20,682 bases of DNA from M55B165 sp051744245. Its GTDB lineage: Bacteria; Actinomycetota; Humimicrobiia; Humimicrobiales; Humimicrobiaceae. The translations under genes were made by a program, and so were the position numbers. Position 1 is the first letter of the stretch, and each line of letters starts with the position of its first letter. Below the pieces are notes generated by a model that did not search any database, was not told where the DNA came from, and saw only the letters and a program-made list of their open reading frames with translations. Below are positions 7,481 to 15,553 of this stretch, piece by piece. The stretch is taken from assembly GCA_051744245.1 (NCBI GenBank), contig JBNJCV010000025.1, positions 1-20,682 on the forward strand, written 5' to 3'.

Positions 7481-7801
7481 ATGGACCAGAAATTAATCAA
7501 GAATATAAGAAGCAAAATAAAAGAAATAAAGAATATGCAGAATCTTAGCAGCAAGCATCCAAAGTTTAAAAGTTGGCATGCAAGCACCTTGGCTTTGCTT
7601 AAAGGCTTACCTCCGGAAAAAACAAAAGTGTTAAACGAATTCAAGAAACTAACTTTTGAAGACACTAAATACCATAGAGGTAAAAACGTATTTGAGCCTG
7701 CTTTTGACCAAAAATTTGTTGATGACCTAAATCAGGCTAAAAAGATTCTAACCAAGCTAACCCCAAAGAAAAGCACTAAGAAAAAAAAGGACTCCAAATA
7801 G
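7481..7801 (+). CDS. Small lysine-rich hypothetical protein
   Basis: I do not recognise this 106-residue protein with certainty. I chose the ATG at 7481 rather than the in-frame GTG at 7463, because GGAGGA (7465-7470) sits ten bases before the ATG and would be inside the longer reading frame. It is basic throughout and ends in a lysine/serine tail. The middle, a Trp followed by a leucine-rich helix, LKGLPPEKTKVLNEF and a conserved-looking Phe, resembles the small helical domain often found in front of Abi/HEPN-type phage-defence proteins. Here no effector domain follows, so this is only a resemblance. It is soluble, with no signal peptide or membrane segment. The orphan terminator just upstream may control it. 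Confidence 0.7.
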   Translation: MDQKLIKNIRSKIKEIKNMQNLSSKHPKFKSWHASTLALLKGLPPEKTKVLNEFKKLTFEDTKYHRGKNVFEPAFDQKFVDDLNQAKKILTKLTPKKSTKKKKDSK

Positions 7802-7827
7802 ACCTTGGCCAGCCTATTTTTCTTTCT

Positions 7828-8142
7828 TTAAGCTAGTTCCCATTTGTCTTCATCCGGGAATATATTCACATATTTCTTGCTTTTCCTTGACTCTGCCATC
7901 ATAGGTTCAACAGTTTTTCTCCATTCTGCATAATGGGAAGTCTGTTTGTGCTTTAACGGGTCATCTTCGGTTCTGTAAATTTCAGCAAGTATAAACCTGG
8001 AAGGATCATCTTTTTGCTGGATGATATCAAACCTAACAATTCCAGGTTCTTTTATGCTGTTTTCTGCATTCTTTAAAGATGCTTTTTTAAAATCTTCAAT
8101 AGATTCTTTTTTGACATGAACCAAAACATGGACTATCAACAT
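7828..8142 (-). CDS. Antibiotic-biosynthesis-monooxygenase (ABM) domain protein, LsrG/YgiN-like
   Basis: This 104-residue cytoplasmic protein has the dimeric ferredoxin-like ABM fold pattern: strand LIVHVLVHV, a helix, G-x-RFDIIQ, PSRFILAEIY, and SHYAEW leading into a helix. Phrases such as RFDIIQ, PSRF and the conserved HY resemble LsrG (phospho-AI-2 processing) and YgiN-type quinol monooxygenases. The substrate cannot be read from the sequence, and there are no lsr genes nearby. AGGAG lies about seven bases before the ATG. It is convergent with the small protein gene at 7481 (26-bp gap) and divergent from the lipoprotein gene. The 8143-8306 gap holds the latter's promoter region. Confidence 0.85.
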   Translation of the reverse strand: MLIVHVLVHVKKESIEDFKKASLKNAENSIKEPGIVRFDIIQQKDDPSRFILAEIYRTEDDPLKHKQTSHYAEWRKTVEPMMAESRKSKKYVNIFPDEDKWELA

Positions 8143-8234
8143 TTCTTTCTCCTGTTAATAAGTTTTGCTTACATTTTAATGTTTAAAAAAGACAGTTGCA
8201 ATGGTTTAAACCCAAAAATTAATCAATCAATTCA

Positions 8235-8265
8235 TTGTATTTACAATTTAATTAAGATATATAAT
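8235..8265 (+). promoter_or_regulatory. Probable promoter of the DUF3048 lipoprotein gene
   Basis: A perfect TATAAT lies at 8260-8265. The best -35 candidates are TTGTAT (8235-8240, 19-bp spacer) and TTTACA (8240-8245, 14-bp spacer), neither ideally spaced. ATTGT (8234-8238) and ACAAT (8243-8247) form a short inverted repeat over the -35 region that could be an operator. Confidence 0.4.
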
Positions 8266-8306
8266 AATAATAGTCTAAAGTTTTAGAAATTCATCAGGAG
8301 GCCTTA

Positions 8307-9362
8307 ATGAGGAGAAACCATCTTATAATGACTGTACTCGCTACTTCTATACTAATTTTATTTCTAATTTTTTCCTTTGGGTGCACTAAGCAGGAAGTTA
8401 CCGAAAGTAAAAAACGGCTAAAAGCAGAACCTGTAAAAGATGGCATCCTTAATAATTTACCACTAGCTGCAAATAGCGGACGTCCGATTGCAATAATGGT
8501 AGAAAACAGTTTTGCCGCCAGGCCACAATCAGGTTTAATTTTTGCAGATATTGTTTTTGAAGTAGTTGATGAATACGGAATCACCAGATTTGTAGCCATT
8601 TTCTCTTCAAATGAGCCTACAGCGGTAGGGCCAGTTAGAAGCGCAAGACCTTATTATGCAGAAATAGCACGGGGTTTTAACCCTATTTATGTTTTCTTTG
8701 GCACTTATCCAGAATGTTATGGGGTTATTGAAGATATGGGAATGCAAACACTGAGTGCAATGACCGACAGGTCCGGACATAGCTCTATTACTGCTCAAGC
8801 CCCATACTGGCGTGACTGGTCCAGAAGCTCAATCCAGGAACATACTGCTTTTATGTCAGTTCCCCAATTAAAGCAAAGCGCACAAAATCTCGGATATTCC
8901 TTAAATGGAACACTTCCCTTTCCTTATAAAGCTAATCCTCCCCTAAGCCATAGAGGTAATATTTCAAATATACATGTAAGTTTTGCCACCCATGCATATG
9001 CCCCCAGGGGATTTGACCTAGAATATATTTATGATAAGAACAGCAACTCCTATTACAGGCACATGGGAGGATACCCCCATAAAGACTATGATACTGGCAA
9101 GCAAATTACTGCCAAAAACGTGGTGGTAATGTCAACAGATATACAAGGTCCTTTAGATAGATATGGGCACATGTCTGTTAGAACCACAGGCAGCGGAACT
9201 GCTTTTATATTCCAGGATGGCAAGGCCATAAAAGGTACTTGGCACCGTAATAGCATATATGAACCCTATACATATAAGGACTCCGATGGCCATCCAGTTA
9301 GCTTTACCAGCGGTGCAACTTGGATAGCAATTGTACAGGGTGAAGATAAGGTATCGTACTAA
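8307..9362 (+). CDS. DUF3048 (YerB-type) lipoprotein
   Basis: This 351-residue envelope protein has a short basic N-terminus, a hydrophobic segment (about 6-24) and a cysteine at 26 in FSFGC, a somewhat non-canonical lipobox, indicating a lipoprotein anchored outside the membrane. The body follows B. subtilis YerB/DUF3048: RPIAIMVEN, SGLIFADIVFE, ITRFVAIF, GPVRSARPYY, then a second half ending ATWIAIVQGEDKVSY, so it appears full length. The family's biochemical function is unknown to me; a cell-envelope role is likely from its location. AGGAGG (8296-8301) sits five bases before the ATG. It converges with the acyltransferase gene across only 17 bp and I see no strong terminator between them. 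Confidence 0.93.
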   Translation: MRRNHLIMTVLATSILILFLIFSFGCTKQEVTESKKRLKAEPVKDGILNNLPLAANSGRPIAIMVENSFAARPQSGLIFADIVFEVVDEYGITRFVAIFSSNEPTAVGPVRSARPYYAEIARGFNPIYVFFGTYPECYGVIEDMGMQTLSAMTDRSGHSSITAQAPYWRDWSRSSIQEHTAFMSVPQLKQSAQNLGYSLNGTLPFPYKANPPLSHRGNISNIHVSFATHAYAPRGFDLEYIYDKNSNSYYRHMGGYPHKDYDTGKQITAKNVVVMSTDIQGPLDRYGHMSVRTTGSGTAFIFQDGKAIKGTWHRNSIYEPYTYKDSDGHPVSFTSGATWIAIVQGEDKVSY

Positions 9363-9379
9363 AGGTATTAAAAATATCA

Positions 9380-11941
9380 TTATAATTTATCTTTTACTAT
9401 ATGGTGGAGGTTTTCCGCTATTTCCTGGTAGCTTCCCTCTTTAAAGTAGTCTTGCTTGCCAATTTTAACCTTAACCATTGGCAGCTTAGGCAAATGCCCG
9501 TATGGCAACAATCCATTCCTTAAAATATTCCATAAGCCTTCTATCCTCATGGGAATTACGGGAATTTTCATATCTTTGCATATAACTCCAATGCCCGGTT
9601 CAAAGTCTTGCATCTTGCCATCCTCTGTAACCCCGCCTTCAGGGAAAACCAACACATGCCATCCTCTGTCTATGGCCATGCCGATATTTCTAAACACTTG
9701 CTGGAAGCCATATTCCCTGGAAAGAGGAATCACATTTAAAAAAAGGCTGACAAACAAATAAAATCCGATGCCCTCTATAAACCTTCTTAAAATGTTTCCT
9801 TTCTTTCCAAAGAAATTGCTGAAGTGGTGCCCTATGGACATTACCACCGTCAATTTCACTCTTATCCTTAAAGGCAAAGAATACAATATAACCAGGCTGT
9901 CCATTACTGATACATGGTTGGAAATAAAAGCAGAAGGAGCATCTATATCCTTTAAATTCTGCTTACCAGTAATCCTGGTCCTGTACAGCATCCTCGCAAA
10001 GGGGAAAATAAGAAACTGGAATATTGTTCTTACTACTATAAAAAATATATTATAAGGGAAGGAAAAAAATGGAAGCCTTTCAGCCTCCTTGGGCGGGTTT
10101 TTAATTTTTTCTTCTATATCTTTTACTTTAGTATCACCAGTTAAATCAAGCTGAGATGCATCTATCCCGTAATTTTTTTCTATTTCGGTTGAAAAATTTA
10201 TTATGTCCATGGAATCCATATCCAGGTCTTTTTCAAGGGAAGCTTCTTTGTTTTTTTTCTTTTTGGTTTTCTTTATTTTTTCAATTAAGCCGTATAAATC
10301 CTTTTCTTTCTCCTTATATTCCTCTGCCAAGTCAGTGGCAAGCTTTTCTCTGTCACCTTTCTGGGTTTGTTGTATCTTTTCCAGCAATTCTCTTTTTTTA
10401 ACATTCATTATTGAGGTCCTTGGAAAATCTTCTCCCCTCCAGATGAAATAATTATCAACTCTCTGGTGAACATTAAGTTCGGAGTTAGTTTGCTCTACAA
10501 CATTATTTACCCTCTCCTCTTCCATATTCCTTTCTTTGGGCAGCAATACCGCTATAATCTCTTTCCTTCCACTCTTCTCTAACCCAAAAACCACACAATC
10601 TTCTATTTCTTTTTTTTCTTTAAATTTCTCTTCAACATCTGAAGGGTAAACATTTATTCCGCTTTCCTTGACTATTACCTCGTCCTTCCTTCCCTTAACA
10701 TATACATTGCCGGATTCATCCACCTCCACCAAATCGCCTGTCTTAAACCAGCCATCTTTAAAAGATTTGCTGGTCTTTTCCTTGTTCTTATAATAGCCGG
10801 GGGTAACACTTTCACCTTTTACATATAATTCCCCGTCTTCCACTTTTATATTCTCCTGGTCCAAAAAGCTTCCCACCGAGCCTGCCTTATTTTTAGTAGG
10901 ATCATACAAAGCGATAAGGGGCGCAGTCTCAGTAAGCCCGTAGCCCTGGAAAAAGCCAAAAGCTATGGTCCTGTAAAATTCATCCACTTCCCTGCTTATC
11001 TCAGCTCCCCCTGAAATAATTCCCAGCAGGCTTAAACCAATCTTTGCATGCACAGGGATAAACCTTAAATATCTAATCCACCATCCTTTCTTTTTGTATT
11101 TCTCAAAAATAGCTTTGAATCGTGGCGTATCCAGCCTGTATGCCTGGATAATGTAGTCTTTAAGCGTTTTTAGCTGGTGTGGCAAGGCACCCAATGCAAT
11201 TACTTTTTCTTTCTTTATAATTTCAAGTATATCCTTGGGTAACATGCTAAAAGAAAATAACACAGGCAGTTGAATGGAGACCGGAATAAACAGCCCCACA
11301 ACTTGGCCATACATATGCGAAAGCGGAACAATGGTAAGAAGTTTTGTCCCTGGAATGTATTTAAAGAATTTTTTCCATTTCTTTATGAGAGGCAAGGCCA
11401 TCTTAAGGTTAGATTCTATATTTTTATAAGTAAGCACCACTCCCTTGGGGACAGAGGTTGTGCCCGAAGTATAAATAATCTCCAGCATATCATCTTCTGC
11501 CAGGCTAACCTTCCTATAATCAAAAGCCTCCTGGCCAGAAATTTTATCTTCTACCTCTTCTAAAAAAATATGGTTGGTATCCAGGCTGCTGGCTTCTTTC
11601 TCCAGGTCCCTGCCGGTAATGAGCAAACTGGGCTCTACATCACCTATAACTTTCCGGGTAAAATCCTGGCTTGATTGCAAATCTAAAGGCACTACTGGCC
11701 TTCCTGCCATTATGCAGCCGAGAAATACTATCAGCCATTGGGGATTATTGGGCGCCTTTATAACTACCTTTTCTCCTTTTGTTATCCCCAATTCCTCCAG
11801 CAGCGAAGCAAATTTTAACGCATCCTTTAATACCTGCCCAAAATTCCATTTCCATGTCCTGTATTTATCCCTATAATAAAATTTTGCCTTACTTCCCTTG
11901 AGATTTTTATAGATAAAGTCCCTTAAGTCTAAATTCTCCAT
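9380..11941 (-). CDS. Acyl-CoA/ACP synthetase - acyl carrier protein - PlsC acyltransferase fusion (Aas-like)
   Basis: This 853-residue multidomain enzyme has three units in order. Residues about 1-540 are an adenylate-forming acyl ligase: YTSGTTSVPKG (157-167), GYGLTETAP (333-341), TGD (401-403), GRKDEVIVKESG (417-428) and a C-terminal lysine region near 515. Residues about 541-615 are an acyl carrier domain with DMDSMDI, whose S577 would carry phosphopantetheine. Residues about 655-853 are a PlsC/LPLAT acyltransferase with NHVSVMD (H676, D681, the HX4D pair) and FPEGGVTEDG (767-776), preceded by hydrophobic segments near 628-650. It could activate a free fatty acid, pass it to its own carrier domain and load it onto lysophospholipid or glycerol-phosphate at the membrane. 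E. coli Aas has the reverse order and no internal carrier. No Shine-Dalgarno is evident before the ATG. Confidence 0.93.
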   Translation of the reverse strand: MENLDLRDFIYKNLKGSKAKFYYRDKYRTWKWNFGQVLKDALKFASLLEELGITKGEKVVIKAPNNPQWLIVFLGCIMAGRPVVPLDLQSSQDFTRKVIGDVEPSLLITGRDLEKEASSLDTNHIFLEEVEDKISGQEAFDYRKVSLAEDDMLEIIYTSGTTSVPKGVVLTYKNIESNLKMALPLIKKWKKFFKYIPGTKLLTIVPLSHMYGQVVGLFIPVSIQLPVLFSFSMLPKDILEIIKKEKVIALGALPHQLKTLKDYIIQAYRLDTPRFKAIFEKYKKKGWWIRYLRFIPVHAKIGLSLLGIISGGAEISREVDEFYRTIAFGFFQGYGLTETAPLIALYDPTKNKAGSVGSFLDQENIKVEDGELYVKGESVTPGYYKNKEKTSKSFKDGWFKTGDLVEVDESGNVYVKGRKDEVIVKESGINVYPSDVEEKFKEKKEIEDCVVFGLEKSGRKEIIAVLLPKERNMEEERVNNVVEQTNSELNVHQRVDNYFIWRGEDFPRTSIMNVKKRELLEKIQQTQKGDREKLATDLAEEYKEKEKDLYGLIEKIKKTKKKKNKEASLEKDLDMDSMDIINFSTEIEKNYGIDASQLDLTGDTKVKDIEEKIKNPPKEAERLPFFSFPYNIFFIVVRTIFQFLIFPFARMLYRTRITGKQNLKDIDAPSAFISNHVSVMDSLVILYSLPLRIRVKLTVVMSIGHHFSNFFGKKGNILRRFIEGIGFYLFVSLFLNVIPLSREYGFQQVFRNIGMAIDRGWHVLVFPEGGVTEDGKMQDFEPGIGVICKDMKIPVIPMRIEGLWNILRNGLLPYGHLPKLPMVKVKIGKQDYFKEGSYQEIAENLHHIVKDKL

Positions 11942-12570
11942 ATTTGAAATCTTTTTTTTTATTAATGGTGTACAAATGAAATATATAATATATAGAATGT
12001 TATATCAAATAGCTAAAAGCTAACTGGATAAAAATAATGGTTACCCAGACCTGTATCCGGATAAATTAGAGGCTTTTCACAGGGAAAGGTTTAAATATCC
12101 AGCCGGCAGGCTCATTTTCCCAGCTCAATCCAGCTAACCAAACCATAGGCTGCACTAACCCTTATTGAATATATATGCCCACCTACCACACATTAAACCT
12201 CTTATTCCCTAACTCATAATTTTTTCCAATATACCAGCCAGCATTTGCAATAATCAAAAATTACTCCCCCTTTAACCATAATCTTCAAAAAATTCCCTAG
12301 GTTAAACTACTTTCCTATTCCTAGAAATCATATGTTTTTACCACAGCAAAGATGGACACTAAACTTATTTTCAGCCACTAGTCCATATAGGTAAATTTTG
12401 TCGGGTCACAGTATCTCTAAAAATTAGGATTAGCATTTTTTATTTTCTACATTAGCCTAAATATTTGCAGGGTCTGCATAACTCATTCAAAAAGCTTGGC
12501 TGCATTTGACCAATAAAGGGCAGGATTATTATACTTGATTTCATTTACTCTCTTTTTACTTTTTGAAAAT
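11942..12570. other. Gene-free AT-rich stretch, no recognisable content
   Basis: I find no gene, RNA or strong repeat here. Short open stretches exist (for example a 34-codon plus-strand run around 12027-12129), but none shows a start, ribosome site or family resemblance. The density of stops and the decayed gene next to it suggest degraded DNA. Confidence 0.5.
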
Positions 12571-13376
12571 TTACTTTCCATCTGTAGCCCTTTTGTTAAA
12601 TCTATACTTTTTATAATATTTATTAGCAAGCCATATTATTATAAACATAGCAATTAATATTTCCCCAAATTCAAGCATGTAAATTAATGGTAATTCAAGC
12701 TTATTCCTTATCAGGGTCACCAGCTGGCCCATTGGCTGAAAAAAAGGCCAGAGAATTTATATGTTTTTAGCCAGCCTAAATACTATTACAAACATAATCC
12801 CAATGAAAGACAAGAATCTCATCTCGCCAAAATCCATGCCATACCCGATATGATATGCTGAATAAAGAAGCGGGCCAATAATTATTGCTGGTATAATTCT
12901 AAATGGTTCCTCCAGCCTTAAAAGAATCCGCCCTCCCAGAAAAAAGCTTCAAAAAACCCTATAGAAAGGGCTAATATAACCAACGGGGTATATTCTTTAA
13001 AATCAGGCAGATTTACTTTGTGAAGTGTCTTAAAATACTGGATGGTGGCAAATATAATCTGCAGAATTATGCTCGGTATCCTCTATTTAACTGTAATGCC
13101 TAACTCTGATATAGGGCGCTTTCTCACAATTACCCTACTAAAAAGAAGAGGAGCTACTCCAAATAGCATTGCCCAATAATGCCATAGAAAACAAAATAAA
13201 GGCCGCCCCTCTCCGGGGTAATAACATATGTTGCTATTGAAAGAGAGCCTACAGCCAGTATCCAGGACAAGACCACAATAGCTAAATCCACATTAGGATT
13301 CCACTTGAAGGTAAAATCTGGTTTACAGTATTCCTGGCTTTGGTCTTTAAAGAATCCAGCATCAGTAAGAAACCTT
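12571..13376 (-). pseudogene. Decayed CPBP-family (CAAX-protease-like) intramembrane protease gene
   Basis: Joined minus-strand frames give a multi-helix membrane protein without an intact start. The pieces, in order, are FKWNPNVDLAIVVLSWIL, LSIATYVITPERGG, HYWAMLFGVAPLLFSRVI, RKRPISELGITVK, a Phe/Ile-rich helix, GFFEAFFWEG, IIPAIIIGPLLYSAYHIGYG and a final helix ending at a TAA at 12571. RKRPISELGI, the EAFFWEG stretch and SAYHIGYG fit the layout of CPBP/Abi membrane proteases (Glu motif, then His helix). Lesions are a frameshift near 13190, an in-frame TAG at 13083-13085, a frameshift near 12935 and an in-frame TAA at 12757-12759; the N-terminus is also lost. With several independent lesions it cannot make a working protein. 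The left part of this interval, down to the final stop, remains open and readable. Confidence 0.7.
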
Positions 13377-13619
13377 TCCGGGTATTATACCACTTTTGAA
13401 AAATTACTTTTTTGAGTTAAAATAAATTAACCAAAATATAAAATTGTAATGCTTCTACATTAGTATATGCAGATATATACATAAAAATTAACTTTTATGT
13501 TCGTAAGACTATTTTATATGTTATATTATATATAGAATATTAGTACAATCATTTAATTATTTATCAATTAAAACCAAGCTTTGTAAGCCTTAAAAAGTTA
13601 ACAGGTTTCACAATATATT

Positions 13620-14489
13620 ATGGATACCGAATACAGCAAGAAAACAGATGGCATGGATAACAAAAGATGGCAGGAGTACTTTCCCTGGAAATATATTTTA
13701 GTTGCTTTTGGTTTCTCCTGGATTATCTGGCTACCAGGTATCTTGGCCTCAAAAGGCTTTTTCCAATTACCTATATCTTATACTTTGCTAACCGGAATTG
13801 GTGCATTCGGACCACTGGTTGCCGCTTTTTTATTAACTTCCGTAAAATATGGCAAAAAAGGAATAATAGAACTTCTAAAAAGGTCAGTTTCAATTGGCTT
13901 TAGGAAAATATGGTTGATCCCTGCACTTTTATTAATGCCTGTTTTGGTGGGATCAACATTAGTTATATATATTTTATTTGAGGGAAAGGCGGGATTGCCT
14001 GAATTTACGCTGATTTCCCAACCATGGTTGATTATTCCCCTTTTTTTTCTTTCATTTTTTGCCCTTGGCGCAATTCAGGAAGAATTTGGTTGGCGGGGAT
14101 ACGCCCTTGATTTAATGCAGAAAAAATGGAATGCACTTTTATCTAGCTTGATGTTAGGCATTATATGGGCAATCTGGCACCTTCCCCTGTTCTTTATACA
14201 GGGAACCATGCAAAGTAAAGTACCCTTTTATATTTTTTTACTGAGCACCCTGGGAGTTACGGTAATCTACACCTGGTTATACAATAATACAAAACGCAGC
14301 ATACTAATTGTTTTATTATTCCATGCGATGCATAATACCTCTTTTAACATTTTTCCGATTACCCTTTTGCCTTCACCGGGTAAGGCTTTGTTATATCTTA
14401 CTGGCTTGCAATTATTAGTGGCTATAATAATAGTTTGTATATGGGGCCCGTCTAAAATGACCAAACATGAGTTAGATTTTAAAATATAA
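13620..14489 (+). CDS. CPBP-family intramembrane glutamic endopeptidase (CAAX-protease-like)
   Basis: This 289-residue integral membrane protein has about eight hydrophobic segments. The family's three catalytic motifs are intact: EEFGWRG (E154, E155, R159), WAIWHLP (H187) and LFHAMHN (H235, N239). Members cleave substrates within the membrane; in bacteria roles include bacteriocin maturation or self-immunity, but nothing here identifies the substrate. The N-terminus is hydrophilic, and neither the ATG at 13620 nor the in-frame ATG at 13653 has a good Shine-Dalgarno, so the exact start is uncertain. A flavodoxin gene follows after 21 bp, probably in one transcript. Remnants of two other CPBP genes lie on either side, so this is the survivor of a local group. 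The 13377-13619 gap is AT-rich with no gene. Confidence 0.92.
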   Translation: MDTEYSKKTDGMDNKRWQEYFPWKYILVAFGFSWIIWLPGILASKGFFQLPISYTLLTGIGAFGPLVAAFLLTSVKYGKKGIIELLKRSVSIGFRKIWLIPALLLMPVLVGSTLVIYILFEGKAGLPEFTLISQPWLIIPLFFLSFFALGAIQEEFGWRGYALDLMQKKWNALLSSLMLGIIWAIWHLPLFFIQGTMQSKVPFYIFLLSTLGVTVIYTWLYNNTKRSILIVLLFHAMHNTSFNIFPITLLPSPGKALLYLTGLQLLVAIIIVCIWGPSKMTKHELDFKI

Positions 14490-14510
14490 AACTTAGAAGG
14501 GGAATAAATA

Positions 14511-14954
14511 ATGAAAGCATTAGTCATATTTGACTCAAATTTCGGAAATACAAAAAAAATTGCTGAAGCAATATCTGATGAACTGGGGGAAGATTCCAAA
14601 TTATCACCAGTTTCAGACATTGATATTAAAGAGATAAGAGAAATCAATTTACTTATTGCAGGCAGCCCAATTAATGCTTGGAGACCATCTAAGAAAATGA
14701 ATGAATTTTTAGACAGTTTAACCGTTAACCAACTTGCAGGCATCAAGGCAGCTTCCTTTGATACGAGAATAAAAACTTTCATGTCCGGAGATGCTGCAAA
14801 AAAAATATCTAAGAGTCTTAAAAAGGCAGGGGCAGAAATTTTAACCAACCCCCAACCATTCCTGGTAAAAGGCAGAGAAGGTCCACTACTTGATGGAGAA
14901 ATAGAAAAAGCAATAAAATGGGCAAAATCAATAAAAAGACTATACAAGGAATAG
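14511..14954 (+). CDS. Flavodoxin-like FMN protein
   Basis: This 147-residue protein has the length and alternating strand/helix pattern of short-chain flavodoxins. It opens with KALVIFDSNFGNTKKIAEAI, in which SNFGNT (9-14) is the phosphate-binding loop for FMN. Later come a hydrophobic strand NLLIAGSPI followed by a Trp (W58 in NAWRPS) likely to stack on the flavin, and AASFDTRI. It would carry one or two electrons in place of ferredoxin, or belong to the flavodoxin-domain oxidoreductases. AAGGGG (14497-14502) is eight bases before the ATG. It follows the CPBP gene by 21 bp and probably shares its transcript, although a functional link is not obvious. Confidence 0.9.
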   Translation: MKALVIFDSNFGNTKKIAEAISDELGEDSKLSPVSDIDIKEIREINLLIAGSPINAWRPSKKMNEFLDSLTVNQLAGIKAASFDTRIKTFMSGDAAKKISKSLKKAGAEILTNPQPFLVKGREGPLLDGEIEKAIKWAKSIKRLYKE

Positions 14955-15032
14955 TTTCCCTGAATTTTTATAAAAGAGTTAACCATTTAAAAGCTGAAAT
15001 TGGTCATATAGGAAATGCTTTTAAAATGAATT

Positions 15033-15459
15033 ATGGGTAATTATAGAAGTAAATCATTGAAACCAAAGCAGTGGTTTATGACAATTATGCCACTCGTTCT
15101 TACTCCAAGGATGTATTCCATATTCATAGTATTATACCGGCATTTTGAATCCCCCTTGGAGCACTATTATCTTTTCTTATTTGCTGGATACCATGGTGCT
15201 TTATGTTCCCATTTTAATGCTTGGCGGTTTTAAACCATTATGGGATAAAAAATTAAGCCTAAGTGGAAAATTATAGTAATAATTTTTCTCTCCTGACCTC
15301 TCTTATTATCTGTATTTTTTCCGCTTTTTCCCGATAATTCAGGAAATAAATTATTTAATTGTTGTATTAATGAAGCAGCAGAAGAAATTCTCTGGGGAGA
15401 CATCTATATGAAAATTTTTTATTTTCTGAATTGTTTAAAAGTAATGTTATGGCTTTAGA
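15033..15459 (+). pseudogene. Second fossil CPBP-family protease gene (N-terminal half only)
   Basis: Plus-strand frames joined by eye read KPKQWFMTIMPLVLTP, then after a shift YTGILNPPWSTIIFSY, LDTMVLYVPILMLGGFKPLW, then KPKWKIIVIIFLS, a TGA stop, PLLLSVFFPLFPDNSG and EAAEEILWGDIYMKIF. The last piece is the CPBP Glu motif (family EExxxRG; the Glu pair is at 15381-15386) with the Arg-Gly pair changed to Gly-Asp. The His-bearing C-terminal half is absent, and the reading frame stops before the MFS gene. Frameshifts lie near 15125 and 15245 and a stop at 15294-15296. The 66-codon open stretch at 15033-15233 is the best-preserved piece, partly out of frame, and is not a separate gene. From 15460 to 15532 I see nothing. 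Confidence 0.55.
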
Positions 15460-15543
15460 AGAAAGCTAGGCATGCAAATCCTATGGCAATATAAGTAGGT
15501 TTATTGTATTATATAAAAGTTTATCCTTTAAAATGCTTTTTAT

Positions 15544-15549
15544 AAGGTG
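15544..15549 (+). promoter_or_regulatory. Ribosome-binding site suggesting a TTG start for the MFS gene
   Basis: AAGGTG lies four bases before an in-frame TTG at 15554. The upstream ATG at 15533 has no purine-rich site in front of it. The internal TTG removes seven residues and leaves a typical MKRNN-type basic start. Confidence 0.45.
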
Positions 15550-15553
15550 TAAT

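Noticed and set aside
12027..12129. 34-codon open plus-strand run as a small gene
   Set aside because: It has no start codon or ribosome site and resembles no family I know.
15033..15233. A separate 66-residue protein gene
   Set aside because: It continues in other frames into a CPBP-like sequence and has no ribosome site, so it is better read as part of a fossil gene.
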